A stretch of DNA of 64,000 bases from Streptococcus oralis (lineage in GTDB: Bacteria; Bacillota; Bacilli; Lactobacillales; Streptococcaceae). Positions 9,868 through 20,209 of the stretch are shown one piece after another. Where the stretch lies: contig NZ_JAHZPJ010000004.1 in assembly GCF_019929345.1 (NCBI RefSeq), positions 62,001 to 126,000 on the forward strand, in the 5' to 3' direction. Under the pieces are notes generated by a model. It searched no databases, had not been told where the DNA came from, and saw only the letters and a list, made by a program, of their open reading frames with translations. Every line of letters starts with the position of its first letter. Positions within the stretch are counted from its first letter, which is position 1. The translations under genes were made by a program, and so were the position numbers.

Positions 9868-9869
9868 TA

Positions 9870-11630
9870 TTACTCCATTCTTCTCTTTTGGGAAATCAAT
9901 CGTTGTAATTCTTCCAAGGCTGTGTCTGTATCTCCTACATGACTAGCTTCCTGCACTTTCTTTTTAATTCTTAAGTTGTCCTTGCTAAGGAGGGCACGGT
10001 TTCGAGTCGCTTCGACTTCTACTAGCTCTTGAGGCGACATCTCAGCTGGCAAATCCAGACTAAGCACGTGGTACCAAGCATTTTCAACTTCAGGTGTCTG
10101 ATGAGAAAGCTCCTCTGAGCCGATTTCTCCCTGCTCACTTAATAATTCGTAAAGAATCTGAAATTCTGGGGTATCAAAGAAAAAATCGTCTCTTAATCGG
10201 TAGTCATTTAACACAACTGGGTTCTCGGCCATCCTATAGAGGAGATGAGCCTCTGCTCTCATGACTGCTGTCAGTTGCCGCGTCACAGGCAAACTAATCA
10301 CTGCTGGAGCATGCTCCTCTTTGACTCTTTCCTGCCTTTGAACAATTCGACTTTCATTTACAATCTGCTCAACCTGCTGGTAATCAAAAGAAGGTAGATT
10401 ATCAGCCAGAATGTGGATATAAGAATTCTGGGCAGTGATAGACTTTTCTTTGGCGATTAGGGGAGCAATCTTTTCAATGAACTCAATTTGCGCCTGCAAG
10501 TTATCACTATTTTCTGGCTTGAGCTGGTAAATATAGAACTCAATAGGACTAATCCGAGTCTTGGTTAAAAGGTAAGCCAGGTCTTCAGCAGAATTCTTTT
10601 GCAAATACTCATCTGGGTCCATGGCATCAGGTACTCGAACAACCTCAACTGAGAAATCTTTTAACTCCTCTAGAGCCTTGGCTGTTGCTGCCTGCCCTGC
10701 CTTGTCGCCATCATAGCTGAGAACTATCTTTTTCGTAAAGCGTTTGAGGTGGTCAGCATGTTCCTTGCTTAAGGCTGTTCCCATGGAAGCTACAGCATTT
10801 TCTATACCAGCACGGTAGGCTGCAATCACATCCATGAAGCCTTCCATCAGATAAAGCTCAGTAATCTTACCTGTTCCCTTTTTTGCCTTGTCCAAATGAT
10901 ACAATTCGTAACTCTTGTTAAAAATTGCAGTCGAGCGACTATTTTTATATTTGGCAGTCTGACTATCCGTTTCTTGCCAGATACGACCTGAAAATGCAAT
11001 AACCTGCCCCTTGTCATTGGTCAAAGGAAAAATGATCCGTCCAAAAAAAGTATCATAAAATTGATTACCATCTGACAGATAAAACAAGCCAGAATCCAAT
11101 AAATCCTTTTCCTCAAACTTGTCAGATAAACGTTGGTAGAGATAGGTTCTCTCTGCTGGAGCCAGCCCAATCTGGAAGTGCTTCAGAACATCGTCTGTCA
11201 ATCCGCGTTTGTAGAGATAAGCCCTTGCTTCTTCTCCCATCTTGGTCGTCATGAGGATTGCATGGTAAAAACGGGCAGCTTCTTCATGCATATCATATAG
11301 AGCTTGATGAGGCGAAGCCTGTTGAGGACGAGACTGGACAGGCATGGCTAGTTGAATACCGACGCGCTCTCCTAAGAGCTGAACGGCTTCCATGAAGGAC
11401 ACACCTTGGTATTCTTCGATGAATTTAAAAACATCTCCTGAGCGCCCACATCCAAAACAGTGATAAAACTGCTTGTCCTCAACTACGTTGAAAGAGGGGG
11501 TCTTTTCACCATGAAAAGGACAGAGCCCTAAATAGTTCCGTCCAGCCTTCTGTAAAGAAATCACATCACCTATGACTTCCACAATGTTGGCATTGTTTTT
11601 GATTTCTTCAATGACTTGCTTGTCAACCAT
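9870..11630 (-). CDS. dnaG: DNA primase DnaG
   Basis: Primase that lays RNA primers at the replication fork with DnaB helicase. It is 586 residues from ATG 11630. The N-terminal CHC2 zinc finger is [11 protein letters not shown] ... FYHCFGCG. The Toprim core contains [14 protein letters not shown] and SYDGDKAGQ. The C-terminal helicase-interacting domain is shorter and more diverged, as is normal. The start is set by GGAGG 8 bp upstream of MVDKQVIEE; a longer frame from 11645 would begin inside that ribosome binding site. Confidence 0.97.
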   Translation of the reverse strand: MVDKQVIEEIKNNANIVEVIGDVISLQKAGRNYLGLCPFHGEKTPSFNVVEDKQFYHCFGCGRSGDVFKFIEEYQGVSFMEAVQLLGERVGIQLAMPVQSRPQQASPHQALYDMHEEAARFYHAILMTTKMGEEARAYLYKRGLTDDVLKHFQIGLAPAERTYLYQRLSDKFEEKDLLDSGLFYLSDGNQFYDTFFGRIIFPLTNDKGQVIAFSGRIWQETDSQTAKYKNSRSTAIFNKSYELYHLDKAKKGTGKITELYLMEGFMDVIAAYRAGIENAVASMGTALSKEHADHLKRFTKKIVLSYDGDKAGQAATAKALEELKDFSVEVVRVPDAMDPDEYLQKNSAEDLAYLLTKTRISPIEFYIYQLKPENSDNLQAQIEFIEKIAPLIAKEKSITAQNSYIHILADNLPSFDYQQVEQIVNESRIVQRQERVKEEHAPAVISLPVTRQLTAVMRAEAHLLYRMAENPVVLNDYRLRDDFFFDTPEFQILYELLSEQGEIGSEELSHQTPEVENAWYHVLSLDLPAEMSPQELVEVEATRNRALLSKDNLRIKKKVQEASHVGDTDTALEELQRLISQKRRME

Positions 11631-11668
11631 ACACAATACCTCCATCTTATCATAGTTTCACGTAAACT

Positions 11669-11697
11669 AGTATAGCTTATTTCTGAAAAAAAGTAAA
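11669..11697 (-). promoter_or_regulatory. Promoter of the dnaG-rpoD unit
   Basis: Minus-strand TTTACT (-35, 11692-11697), 17-bp spacer, TATACT (-10, 11669-11674), giving a start ~30 nt upstream of the dnaG ATG. Confidence 0.6.
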
Positions 11698-11756
11698 CCA
11701 TTTCATACACTTTCCGTAATTCTCTTTGCCTTATTTTTCTAGATAGAAAGAGGATA

Positions 11757-11792
11757 TAAAAAACTCAGAAACACTTTAATGCTTCTAAGTTT
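11757..11792 (-). terminator. Terminator after the tryptophan transporter operon
   Basis: Minus strand AAACTTAGAA / TTCTGAGTTT arms (10 bp including one G-U, 12-nt loop) followed by a T run, 35 bp beyond the ATPase stop. Confidence 0.8.
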
Positions 11793-11826
11793 CTCTTCTC
11801 TATTTTTTGATGATTATTTAACTCAT

Positions 11827-12585
11827 CTATTCAAATAATTGATAGTAGTCTGAAATTTTCATCTTAGCTTTTTCTTCTTTATTGAGGTCTTGGATGATAC
11901 GACCTTCCTTCATTACAATCAGACGATTGCCATACTTCAGCGCATCTTCCATATGGTGGGTAATCATCAATGCTGTCAGATGATCCTTGCTGACAAAGTC
12001 ATCTGTTAACTCCATCAAAGCAACACTGGTCTTTGGGTCGAGAGCTGCTGTGTGTTCATCCAACAAGAGCAACTCTGGTCGCTTCAAGGTTGCCATCAAG
12101 AGACTCAAGGCCTGACGTTGTCCACCTGAAAGAAACTCAATCGGAGTGTCGAGATGTTTCTCAAGACCATTTCCCACTTTTTCAATAGTAGCCTGAAACT
12201 CTTCCCTATGGCTTGAAAGTCTCCTAGGAAGGAGTCCTCTCTTCTCACCACGAAACTTGGCAATTAAGAGATTTTCCGCCACCGTCATACGGGGAGCCGT
12301 CCCCATCTTAGGATCCTGAAAGACACGAGACAAATACTTAGCCCGCTTTTCAGGTGAAAAATGCGTCACGTCCTCGCCCATGATACGGATACTCCCACTT
12401 GTTAAAGGTAAGGTACCTGCAATAGTGTTAAAAAGCGTTGACTTCCCAGCTCCATTTCCACCTAGAATGGTAATGAAATCATGTTCGAAAATTTCAAGAG
12501 AAACATCATTCAGAATGATTTTTTCCTCGTCAAAGCCATTCGTGATGACTTTGGTAGCATTTTTTAATTCTACAATTGCTGTCAT
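11827..12585 (-). CDS. trpZ: ABC transporter ATPase of the T-box-controlled (tryptophan) importer
   Basis: Nucleotide-binding subunit of 252 residues. Walker A is GGNGAGKST, Q-loop near FQDPKMG, signature LSGGQRQA, Walker B LLLLDEHTA and H-loop ITHHMEDAL. DEHTA is typical of the TrpXYZ/YtmN-like family that works with ABC_sub_bind proteins. Its start overlaps the permease stop by 4 bp, so the three genes form one operon. The tryptophan substrate follows from the T-box specifier and the known streptococcal TrpXYZ system, not from the ATPase itself. Confidence 0.88.
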   Translation of the reverse strand: MTAIVELKNATKVITNGFDEEKIILNDVSLEIFEHDFITILGGNGAGKSTLFNTIAGTLPLTSGSIRIMGEDVTHFSPEKRAKYLSRVFQDPKMGTAPRMTVAENLLIAKFRGEKRGLLPRRLSSHREEFQATIEKVGNGLEKHLDTPIEFLSGGQRQALSLLMATLKRPELLLLDEHTAALDPKTSVALMELTDDFVSKDHLTALMITHHMEDALKYGNRLIVMKEGRIIQDLNKEEKAKMKISDYYQLFE

Positions 12586-13448
12586 TTGCTGAACTTGACT
12601 CCTTTCAGGTATTTGCTTTTAAAGGTTGGAATCATAAGGCAAACCGCCAAAATCAAGGCGCTATAGAGTCGTAAATAGCTGGTGTTAAAACCAAGAGCAA
12701 TCACTCCCCAAACGAGGAACTGATAAGCAATAGAGCCAACGACGATGGTCATGAGTCGCTCAGCTAAGGTCAAACTCTTAAACAATACCTCACCAATAAT
12801 CAAGCTAGCTAGACCAACTACGATAACCCCGATACCACGAGAAACATCCGCGTATCCTTCTTGTTGAGCAATTAAGGCTCCTGCAAGCGCGATAATCCCA
12901 TTTGAGAGAACCAAGCCCATGAGTTCCATACGTCCAGTATTGATACCAAAACTACGAGCCATATCAGGATTATCACCTGTAGCGATGTAGGCCTGACCTA
13001 GTTTGGTATCTAGGAAAAAGAGCATGAGACCAATTACAAGAGCTACAAAGATTAGTCCAGTCAGGAGTTGGTTAAGGTCCGAATCAAAAGGTAAGACATC
13101 CTGAATTTGCTTGGTTCCAAGAAGCCCCAGATTGGCACGCCCCATAATCATGAGCATGATGGAATGGCAGGAAGTCATGACCAGAATCCCTGATAAGAGA
13201 GTTGGAATTTTTCCTTTGGTATATAAGAGACCTGTCGCCATTCCAGCTAGACAGCCTGCCCCTACTGCAGCTAAGGTTGCTAAAAACGGATTTACTCCCT
13301 GTGTTATCAAGGTTACAGCTACTGCTCCCCCAAGAGGAAAAGAGCCCTCAGTAGTCATATCAGGGAAATTCAAAATTCGAAAAGTCATAAAGATTCCCAA
13401 ACCTAAAATCGCCCAGACCATCCCCTGAGAAATAATGGATACTATCAT
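12582..13448 (-). CDS. trpY: ABC transporter permease of the T-box-controlled (tryptophan) importer
   Basis: Integral membrane permease of 288 residues with about eight or nine hydrophobic segments and a BPD_transp_2 (branched-chain-type) character, e.g. LGIFMTFRILNFPDMTTEGSF, the family's usual N-terminal motif. It is translated in overlap with the ATPase gene and follows the binding-protein gene after a 65-bp gap containing a hairpin. Confidence 0.9.
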   Translation of the reverse strand: MIVSIISQGMVWAILGLGIFMTFRILNFPDMTTEGSFPLGGAVAVTLITQGVNPFLATLAAVGAGCLAGMATGLLYTKGKIPTLLSGILVMTSCHSIMLMIMGRANLGLLGTKQIQDVLPFDSDLNQLLTGLIFVALVIGLMLFFLDTKLGQAYIATGDNPDMARSFGINTGRMELMGLVLSNGIIALAGALIAQQEGYADVSRGIGVIVVGLASLIIGEVLFKSLTLAERLMTIVVGSIAYQFLVWGVIALGFNTSYLRLYSALILAVCLMIPTFKSKYLKGVKFSK

Positions 13449-13474
13449 AATCTTTCACTCATTTCTTTCTTTAG

Positions 13475-13506
13475 TAAAAATGGGAGGAGATGTCCCCAAC
13501 TCCTCC
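13475..13506 (-). terminator. Intercistronic hairpin between binding protein and permease genes
   Basis: Minus strand GGAGGAG / CTCCTCC arms with a 10-nt loop followed by CATTTTTA. Placed after the highly needed binding protein, it probably lowers or stabilises the messages in the usual high-SBP, low-permease ratio. Confidence 0.6.
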
Positions 13507-13513
13507 TTTATCT

Positions 13514-14509
13514 TTATTCAACCACTTGTCCTGCTTCTTTTAGAACAGACTCAGGAATGGTGATACCAAGTTCCTGCGCTAGTTTTTTGTTAATCACTGA
13601 CTTACCAGTTGAGAAGACATTAACTGGCGTATCAGCTGGTTTTTCACCTTTCAAAACTTTAGCAATCATTTTACCAGTTGCCACACCAACGTCATGTTGG
13701 TCAACTACAACGGATGCCAAACCACCTGCTTCTACCATGGCAGTTGCACTTGGGTAGATTGGTTTTTTAGCTGATTGGTTGCTTGATACAACAGTTGAGA
13801 AGGCTGAAGCAATAGAGTTATCGATTGGAATCCAGATAGCGTCAACCTTGCTGGTCATAACATTAACTGTTGAAGCAATTTCGTTAGTGGAAGGAACGGC
13901 AAAGGTTTCGACTTTCAAACCCGCTTTTTCAGCATATGCCTTGAATTCTTCTACCTGTGTTTTTGTATTGTCTTCACTACTTGAGTAAAGAGCTCCGATG
14001 GTTTTAACATCAGGAGTTAAAGCCTTAATGAGTTCCACCTGTTGTTCAGCAGGGTTGTGGTCTGACACCCCTGTGATGTTGCCACCTGGTTTTTTCAAAT
14101 CTTTGACCAAGTTCGCACCGATTGGGTCTGTAATAGCAGCCATGATAACTGGTAGATCTTTCGTAGCACTAGCGAGTCCTTGAGCCGCTGGTGTCGCAAT
14201 CCCAACAACAACGTCATTTCCATTTGCTACTAACTGTTTACTCATGGTTGCAACCTTGCTCTGATCCCCTTCAGAGTTCATAAAGTCGATTTTCACTTGG
14301 TCACCTTTATAGCCTTCTTCAGCTAATCCATCTTGAATCCCTTGGTAAATCAAGTCCAAGGATGGGTGACTAACAAATTGAAGGACACCAACCTTAGCAA
14401 CCTTTTGCTCTTCCTTGGCTACTGGCTTGTTCATAGATGAATAAATCAAGCTAGCCACTACCAATACTGCTAATCCAGCGACAATTCCAATCAAACGTTT
14501 ATTTTTCAT
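13514..14509 (-). CDS. trpX: ABC transporter substrate-binding protein (probable tryptophan)
   Basis: ABC_sub_bind family protein of 331 residues. It has an N-terminal hydrophobic segment (LIGIVAGLAVLVVASLIYSS) without an obvious lipobox Cys, so it is probably held by an uncleaved signal anchor. Core motifs include GVLQFVSHPSLD, GIATPAAQ, MAAITDPIGA and GVSDHNPAEQQ. It is the first gene of the trpXYZ operon, preceded by a T-box leader, so it should be made when charged tRNA-Trp is scarce. Confidence 0.9.
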   Translation of the reverse strand: MKNKRLIGIVAGLAVLVVASLIYSSMNKPVAKEEQKVAKVGVLQFVSHPSLDLIYQGIQDGLAEEGYKGDQVKIDFMNSEGDQSKVATMSKQLVANGNDVVVGIATPAAQGLASATKDLPVIMAAITDPIGANLVKDLKKPGGNITGVSDHNPAEQQVELIKALTPDVKTIGALYSSSEDNTKTQVEEFKAYAEKAGLKVETFAVPSTNEIASTVNVMTSKVDAIWIPIDNSIASAFSTVVSSNQSAKKPIYPSATAMVEAGGLASVVVDQHDVGVATGKMIAKVLKGEKPADTPVNVFSTGKSVINKKLAQELGITIPESVLKEAGQVVE

Positions 14510-14602
14510 TTTTCTTTCTCCTTAATTCTTTTACCTTAACTTTTTAAATCACATCATCAAGTGATGCCATCGTTTAAATTCCAATATCTTTCCTCCCCAT
14601 AG

Positions 14603-14837
14603 AAAAAGTCCTCACACAAAAAACTTGTGTGAGGACGTCGATGCGCGGTGCCACCTCAATTATAGGGAATATCCCTATCGCTCTTTCTCGCAATAACGAG
14701 TTGCACTGTAAGGTGTGCTCACCGAATTTTTATGATTTCAAATTCTTAAATACATTCAGCCCAATTTCGTCACTTTCATCTATCTGTTTCCACCAACCAC
14801 AGACTCTCTAAAAAACTTCAATGATTACTTTCTGAAT
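14603..14837 (-). promoter_or_regulatory. T-box riboswitch, probable tRNA-Trp specificity
   Basis: Minus-strand leader of the trpX operon. Stem I base is ACATTCAG pairing with CTGAATGT, with GGTTGGTGGAAAC in its distal part. The conserved T-box GGTGGCACCGCG is at 14644-14655. A terminator with 12-bp perfect arms (14608-14619 / 14625-14636) plus T5 follows. The candidate specifier TGG (14761-14763), followed by a purine directly before the closing stem, reads Trp. Uncharged tRNA-Trp pairing would favour the antiterminator. Confidence 0.9.
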
Positions 14838-14843
14838 GTTTAA

Positions 14844-14871
14844 ATTATATCATTTTTCAACTACTTGTCAA
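14844..14871 (-). promoter_or_regulatory. Promoter of the T-box/trpXYZ operon
   Basis: Minus-strand TTGACA (14866-14871), 16-bp spacer, TATAAT (14844-14849): consensus hexamers just upstream of the T-box Stem I. Confidence 0.85.
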
Positions 14872-14939
14872 GCTTATTTTTAGAATTTTTTAAACAATTC
14901 AAAAACTTCCCCTTGAAAAAAGAGGAAGTTTGTAGAATA

Positions 14940-17636
14940 TCAGCCTGAATTACGCAAACCTGTTGCAATTCCGTTGATAGTTGTATGAATCAGTTTTTCT
15001 TCGTCAGCTGACAATTCGCCGCGGCGTTGACGTTTTATCAACTCCAACTGGATGTAGTTAAGGATATTAAAGTAAGGCATACGATAGTTTAGACTGTCTT
15101 TTAGGTAAGAGTTTTCTGCCAAGAGTTCGTCATAACCTTCGATAGCTAAAATAACGTCCTTAGTCAACTGCCATTCATCTAAAATAGTGTAGTAGATAGC
15201 CTGCACTTCTTCATCTTCACAGAGCTTGGCATATTCAAAAGCAATGTTCATATTAGACTTAGATAAGACCATGTCCACATTAGAGAGCAGGGATTGGAAG
15301 AAAGGCCAGTTTTGGTACATGTCACGGAGGATCTCAATATTATCAGGATCTTGATCAATAAATTCTTTGAAGCTTGAACCCACGCCATACCATCCAGGAA
15401 ACATGACACGACTTTGTGACCATGAGAAGACCCAAGGAATGGCACGCAAACCGCCAATTTCAGTGATGGTCTTACGAGCTGCTGGACGCGAACCGATATT
15501 GAAGCTTGAAATAGCCTTGATTGGACTTGATTCAAAGAAATAGTCATAGAAATGTTCATTTCCAAAGACCAAATCACGATAGATATCATAGCTACGGTCC
15601 ACTACTTGATCCATGATAGCTTCGTAACGATTTGACGTATTGGTATCACTCTTCTTCTTGGTAATCATACGGTTAATAGCTGCGGAAACCAACATCTCAA
15701 GGTTATAATAGGCAGCGTCTTTGTTTCCGTATTTGTTTCCAATGACTTCTCCCTGCTCAGTCAGACGGATGCGGTCCTTGATAGACTTGAGCGGTTGAGA
15801 TGTAATGGCTTCATAAGTTGGGCCACCACCACGACCCACAGTACCACCACGACCATGGAAGAAGGTTACTTTAACGCCAAATTCATCACCGATAGCAGTT
15901 AGTTGTTGTTGCGCCTTGTAGAGGGTCCAACATGATGACAGGTAACCACCGTCCTTGTTACTATCAGAGTAACCGAGCATGATTTCCTGATAGTTATCTT
16001 TTGAAGCAATCCATTTTTTAGCTAAAGGAAGAGAGAAGTATTTTCTCATGGTTTCTTCCGAATGATCTAAGTCCTCGATAGTCTCAAACAGGGGAACAAT
16101 TTGGACACGGGCTTTTTGGGCATCCACCAAGCCGACTTCTTTGAGCATGATTGCTAGCTCTAGCATATCGGATACACTTGTTGCGTGAGAAATGATGGTT
16201 TGACGAATGACATTTTCACCCAGTTTATCCTTCAACTTGCGGGCAGCTTTAAAGATAGACAACTCTTTCTCAAGAAGTTCTGACTTTTCAGCATGAGTTG
16301 CTGAGAGGATACGAGGATCTTCTTCCAGCTCTTTTAAGAGGAGGGCGCATTTTTCGTCTTCAGACAGATCGCTATAATGGTCGTTGATACCTGCGGATGC
16401 TAACAATTCTGCGACACAAGCTTCATGAACACTAGAATCTTGGCGCATATCGATAGAAGCAAGGTAGAATCCAAAGATTTCAACTGCCTGCATCAACTCT
16501 ACAAATTCTCCTGAAATCAGGTACTCACCCTTGTTCTCTAATAGAGAATCTCGGATAGCCAACAAGTCTTGATAGAATTCATCTGCGGTAGCATATCTTG
16601 GATGAACATCCTTATCCTCGATAAGATGGGTCTTGGTTGCCTGCATCTTAGCTTGGATGTCAAAGAGTGCTCTACGATAGAGTTCTTTTTCACGATAAAT
16701 CGAGTTGTCCTGAGACTTCAGCGCCATCTCACGGACCTTGTCGCTGACATTTACGATGCTGGTTGAAAGTGAAAATTCACGATAAAGATTGTAAATCTTT
16801 TCATCGTAGTAGTTCATGATGACTTCGCACTGAGTCAAGGCTGATTTGTTTAGGGTTTCCGCTGTTACGAAAGGATTTCCATCACGGTCTCCTCCGATCC
16901 ACATCCCCATTGTAATTGGTTTTGGATGCTCAAGCTCGATACCTTGTTCTTTAGCAAGTTTCTTATATTCAGCCGTCAAACGTGGTACAGCATTCAGGAA
17001 AGAACTTTGGTAGTACTCCATCACATTTGTGATTTCGTTGGTTACTTTCAATTTCTTCTCACGAATCATGTCGGTTTGCATGATAATTTCAATGTAACGA
17101 CGGAGATCCGTGTGCCATTTTTCTTTATTAATCAAGCCGAGTTTGACATCACGGTACTTGCGTAGGAGAGTGTGGATATGATTGGTCAAGTCCAGCATAC
17201 TCTTACGTTGTACTTGCGTTGGATGGGCAGTTAAGACAGGAACCACATTTAACTTTTCTAAAATTTCAGCTGCATTTTCTTTCTCAGCTACCATTTTAAT
17301 TGTTGTAGATAGTTTTCCTAGATAGTCTTGATTCAGATTATTTTGGTGATTGATTTCATAGGCTAAGTCCACATCCTCAGAGATATTAATCAAAAGTGGA
17401 AGAATGGAGAAATAGCGAGAAATGTAAATCATTTCTTCATTTGAAAGGCTAGTCACTAGGTCATTGAGCCCTTGATAATTCTCACTTGTTGATAATTCTT
17501 TCAACTGGATAATCTTTTCAAAGGTTTCTGGTGCCAGCATATTTTTTGTGATATCTTCTAACAGCTCAGTCAAAATCAAGACTTCTTCTTGGACGACGGC
17601 TTTATTTCTATAGTTTTCTAATTTTTGAAGAGACAT
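14940..17636 (-). CDS. ppc: Phosphoenolpyruvate carboxylase
   Basis: Makes oxaloacetate from PEP and bicarbonate, the main anaplerotic source of aspartate in streptococci. Full length at 898 residues. Catalytic signatures are [13 protein letters not shown] (conserved His region), [13 protein letters not shown], the glycine-rich [15 protein letters not shown], and near the end IGSRPAARK with the C-terminal NSG. It lies 23 bp downstream of ftsW, so the two are probably cotranscribed. Confidence 0.98.
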   Translation of the reverse strand: MSLQKLENYRNKAVVQEEVLILTELLEDITKNMLAPETFEKIIQLKELSTSENYQGLNDLVTSLSNEEMIYISRYFSILPLLINISEDVDLAYEINHQNNLNQDYLGKLSTTIKMVAEKENAAEILEKLNVVPVLTAHPTQVQRKSMLDLTNHIHTLLRKYRDVKLGLINKEKWHTDLRRYIEIIMQTDMIREKKLKVTNEITNVMEYYQSSFLNAVPRLTAEYKKLAKEQGIELEHPKPITMGMWIGGDRDGNPFVTAETLNKSALTQCEVIMNYYDEKIYNLYREFSLSTSIVNVSDKVREMALKSQDNSIYREKELYRRALFDIQAKMQATKTHLIEDKDVHPRYATADEFYQDLLAIRDSLLENKGEYLISGEFVELMQAVEIFGFYLASIDMRQDSSVHEACVAELLASAGINDHYSDLSEDEKCALLLKELEEDPRILSATHAEKSELLEKELSIFKAARKLKDKLGENVIRQTIISHATSVSDMLELAIMLKEVGLVDAQKARVQIVPLFETIEDLDHSEETMRKYFSLPLAKKWIASKDNYQEIMLGYSDSNKDGGYLSSCWTLYKAQQQLTAIGDEFGVKVTFFHGRGGTVGRGGGPTYEAITSQPLKSIKDRIRLTEQGEVIGNKYGNKDAAYYNLEMLVSAAINRMITKKKSDTNTSNRYEAIMDQVVDRSYDIYRDLVFGNEHFYDYFFESSPIKAISSFNIGSRPAARKTITEIGGLRAIPWVFSWSQSRVMFPGWYGVGSSFKEFIDQDPDNIEILRDMYQNWPFFQSLLSNVDMVLSKSNMNIAFEYAKLCEDEEVQAIYYTILDEWQLTKDVILAIEGYDELLAENSYLKDSLNYRMPYFNILNYIQLELIKRQRRGELSADEEKLIHTTINGIATGLRNSG

Positions 17637-17659
17637 ATACTTTCCTTTCCATACAACCC

Positions 17660-18883
17660 TTACAGCATCTCAGAGGTTTGACTTTCATATTCTCTGATAA
17701 GTTTGGCACGTTTTTCACTAGCATCTATATTTAATACAAAGGCAATGGCTACAGATAAGACTAGGAGACTATTTCCCCCTTGTGAAAGGAAGGGGAAGGT
17801 TACCCCTGTAGAAGGGATCAATCCAGAAATCCCACCAATATTGACAAAGACCTGAACAAGGATCATCCCCCCGACACCGATAGCAACCATGGAGTTAAAG
17901 GGATCCTTTGCTCGAATACCAACCAAGATGATTCGCAAAATCAAGAAGAAAAGGAGTGCCAAAATCATACTAGCTCCTACAAATCCAAACTCCTCGATGA
18001 CGATCGAAAAGACGAAATCCGTATGGGCTTCTGGCAAATAACCACGCTTTTCGATGGAATTTCCTAACCCAAGTCCAAACCAGCCACCATTCACCATGGC
18101 ATAGTAGGAATTTGCAAGCTGGTGTCCAGCACCTGCCAAGTCATTAAAAGGATTAAAGAAGGCGCTGAAACGTTTAGCAACGTAACCAAATACTGGAATT
18201 CGAGAAAACTTTTCAACCCCGACAAAGCGAATGACAGACAAGGCTAGAATCGAACTACCTGCCAAAAGAGCTAGGAAAGTTGAAAACCAACGGTAGGCAA
18301 TCCCACTGACTGTATACATAATCAGTGATACCATCACCAAGATAGTCGCATTTCCCAAATCTGGGAAAATTCCCAAACTACCTATCAAAATCAACAAAAC
18401 AAAACGCCAGTCATTAAAAGCACGAGGTAGCCATTGATTTTGGGTCAAGACTTGGAAATCATAGACCGCTATCTCATCTTGTTGTTTTGAAAATCGATGG
18501 GCTAGGTACCAAATAATGATAATTTTTAGATACTCTGCGGGTTGAATCGTCACTGGTCCTACAGAAATCCAACCATAGGCACCATTGATTGGGGTACCAA
18601 TTAACCGTGCCAAAGCCAAGAGAATCATCTCCACAAACATAACGATAAAAATCAAGCGTTCATTTCTTAAAAAACCAAGTTTCAGTTTATAAATTAAGGC
18701 AATCAAAATCAAACTGATTATCCAAAACATTCCTTGGTTCCGAGCTAACTGAAGAGCACTTTTTCCTTCTTGGATCAAGGTTGCACTCGTCGTTGAGTAA
18801 ACGACGATTAGACCCAAAATCGATAAAAGGAGGTAAGGAATCAAAATGGAATAGTTCAATAGGTGCCTTTTACTAATTTTCAT
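17660..18883 (-). CDS. ftsW: Peptidoglycan polymerase FtsW (SEDS family)
   Basis: Septal SEDS glycosyltransferase of 407 residues with about ten membrane segments. Family signatures are [40 protein letters not shown] and [20 protein letters not shown]; the last two contain the conserved acidic/periplasmic and C-terminal loops. FtsW rather than RodA is favoured by neighbouring ppc, which matches the pneumococcal ftsW-ppc order as I remember it. Confidence 0.93.
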   Translation of the reverse strand: MKISKRHLLNYSILIPYLLLSILGLIVVYSTTSATLIQEGKSALQLARNQGMFWIISLILIALIYKLKLGFLRNERLIFIVMFVEMILLALARLIGTPINGAYGWISVGPVTIQPAEYLKIIIIWYLAHRFSKQQDEIAVYDFQVLTQNQWLPRAFNDWRFVLLILIGSLGIFPDLGNATILVMVSLIMYTVSGIAYRWFSTFLALLAGSSILALSVIRFVGVEKFSRIPVFGYVAKRFSAFFNPFNDLAGAGHQLANSYYAMVNGGWFGLGLGNSIEKRGYLPEAHTDFVFSIVIEEFGFVGASMILALLFFLILRIILVGIRAKDPFNSMVAIGVGGMILVQVFVNIGGISGLIPSTGVTFPFLSQGGNSLLVLSVAIAFVLNIDASEKRAKLIREYESQTSEML

Positions 18884-19032
18884 ATGTCACCATTCTAATA
18901 GGAACAGAGGCAACTGTTCCCAATTCCGTTTTATTTTCTAGTTTTGATTGCTATTATACCATTTTTTCAGAAAGAAAAAAACTCTTATCCTCCAATCCTT
19001 CGAATTTTGCTATTTGAACGAAACTGATTGCT

Positions 19033-19069
19033 AAAAAATACAAACTTCAAGACAAAGTTTGTATTTTTC
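19033..19069 (-). terminator. Terminator after prsA
   Basis: Minus strand AAATACAAACTT / AAGTTTGTATTT arms with a 7-8-nt loop and a T6 tract, immediately after the prsA stop. Confidence 0.85.
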
Positions 19070-19073
19070 TTTT

Positions 19074-20021
19074 TTATTCTGCTGATGAGCTACTGCTTGA
19101 ACTTGAGCTTGAGTCTCCACTTCCAATATATTGAGCAAAAATACTCTGGAAAGCAGGGTCTTTTATTTTAATATTTGCTGCTTGGAATTCTTTTCCGATG
19201 ACACCCTGAACGAAGGAAGCATCGTTTTGTTTCTGTGTCAAAATGACAGTTTTTAATTTTTCTTTGTAATCATCTAGATTTGATGATTTTTCTGTTTTCT
19301 TGATTACTTTGATGATGTAGAATTGGCTACTATAAGCTTGGGTACCAGTTGCTCTAATCACATCAGACACCCCATTCACATCCAAAGCAAAGGCAGCCTT
19401 CTTGACTTGTTCTGGAAGTTCAGTAGATGCCGAGTCAAAAGTGATTTCTCCACCATTTTCTTTTGTCTTGTCATCGTTAGAGTTGTCTTTTGCCAACTGA
19501 GCAAAGTCAGCTCCTTCGGCTTTTGCTTTTTCGAGAACTTCTTTTGCCTTGTCTTCATTATCCATACGGATGATTTGTGCTGTTACATCTGGTGTATATG
19601 CTTCAAAAGCCTTTTGGTAAGCTTCGTCAGTCAGTTCATTTTCTGCTGCTTTCTTAACTGCCAATTCAACTAATTTGCTGGTGCGAATTTGAGCTTTACG
19701 AGTCTCAGGAGTCATTCCTGCACGTGAAAGAACATTTTGATAACTGTCCCCGTATTTCTTCTGCTCCTCGGCAACCGCGTCATCTACTTCTTGTTCAGTC
19801 ACTTCAGACCCATATTGCTTTTCAAATACTTTTTCTATCGTCATATTGAGCAAGACTTGTTGTGCAGTTGGGTTGTTTTTAGCTTGTTCGTAAAATTGGT
19901 GTTCGGTGATAACATCACCCTTCATGCTGATGAGGTCAGCCCCTTCAGAACTTTTTGAACAAGCAGCCAAAGTTGCTACAGATAATAAGGTAATGGCTCC
20001 TGCCAATAGTTTTTTCTTCAT
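19074..20021 (-). CDS. prsA: Foldase lipoprotein PrsA (parvulin type)
   Basis: Membrane lipoprotein that assists folding of secreted proteins outside the membrane. Signal peptide with lipobox LAAC (Cys at ~21). An N-terminal chaperone region surrounds the parvulin PPIase domain (~145-245; ITAQIIRMDNED-like start, ADFAQLAKDNSND, GGEITFD, QFYIIKV). The C-terminus is a run of about ten serines before AE, an unusual flexible tail. Length 315 is normal. It is preceded by an extended -10 promoter and stands alone, separated from its usual omt neighbour by the recombinase islet. Confidence 0.95.
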   Translation of the reverse strand: MKKKLLAGAITLLSVATLAACSKSSEGADLISMKGDVITEHQFYEQAKNNPTAQQVLLNMTIEKVFEKQYGSEVTEQEVDDAVAEEQKKYGDSYQNVLSRAGMTPETRKAQIRTSKLVELAVKKAAENELTDEAYQKAFEAYTPDVTAQIIRMDNEDKAKEVLEKAKAEGADFAQLAKDNSNDDKTKENGGEITFDSASTELPEQVKKAAFALDVNGVSDVIRATGTQAYSSQFYIIKVIKKTEKSSNLDDYKEKLKTVILTQKQNDASFVQGVIGKEFQAANIKIKDPAFQSIFAQYIGSGDSSSSSSSSSSAE

Positions 20022-20073
20022 GTTTACTCCTTTTTCTAAAAACGGTCAAAAATTTCTCTAGACCAACTCAATC

Positions 20074-20079
20074 ATTATA
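20074..20079 (-). promoter_or_regulatory. Extended -10 promoter of prsA
   Basis: Minus-strand TGG-TATAAT, about 52 bp upstream of the prsA ATG; no convincing -35. Confidence 0.55.
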
Positions 20080-20157
20080 CCATATTTTATAGCAGATAAC
20101 TTAAATAAGACTAAAAATAGTAGCTTTTAAATTTTTAACGATTCAATTTTTTCATTC

Positions 20158-20190
20158 CAAAAAGAACCTGAACAACGGTTCAAGTTCTTT
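20158..20190 (-). terminator. Terminator after the proline-repeat LPXTG gene
   Basis: Minus-strand 13-bp arms (AAAGAAC.. / ..GTTCTTT, one mismatch) around a 4-nt loop, followed by TTTTTGG, 20 bp beyond the stop. Confidence 0.8.
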
Positions 20191-20209
20191 GTTTATCTTG
20201 TATTATTTT

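Noticed and set aside
14761..14764. Leucine (TTG) as T-box specifier
   Set aside because: TTG is shifted by one base; TGG followed by G directly before the stem fits T-box geometry better and agrees with the TrpXYZ-type transporter.
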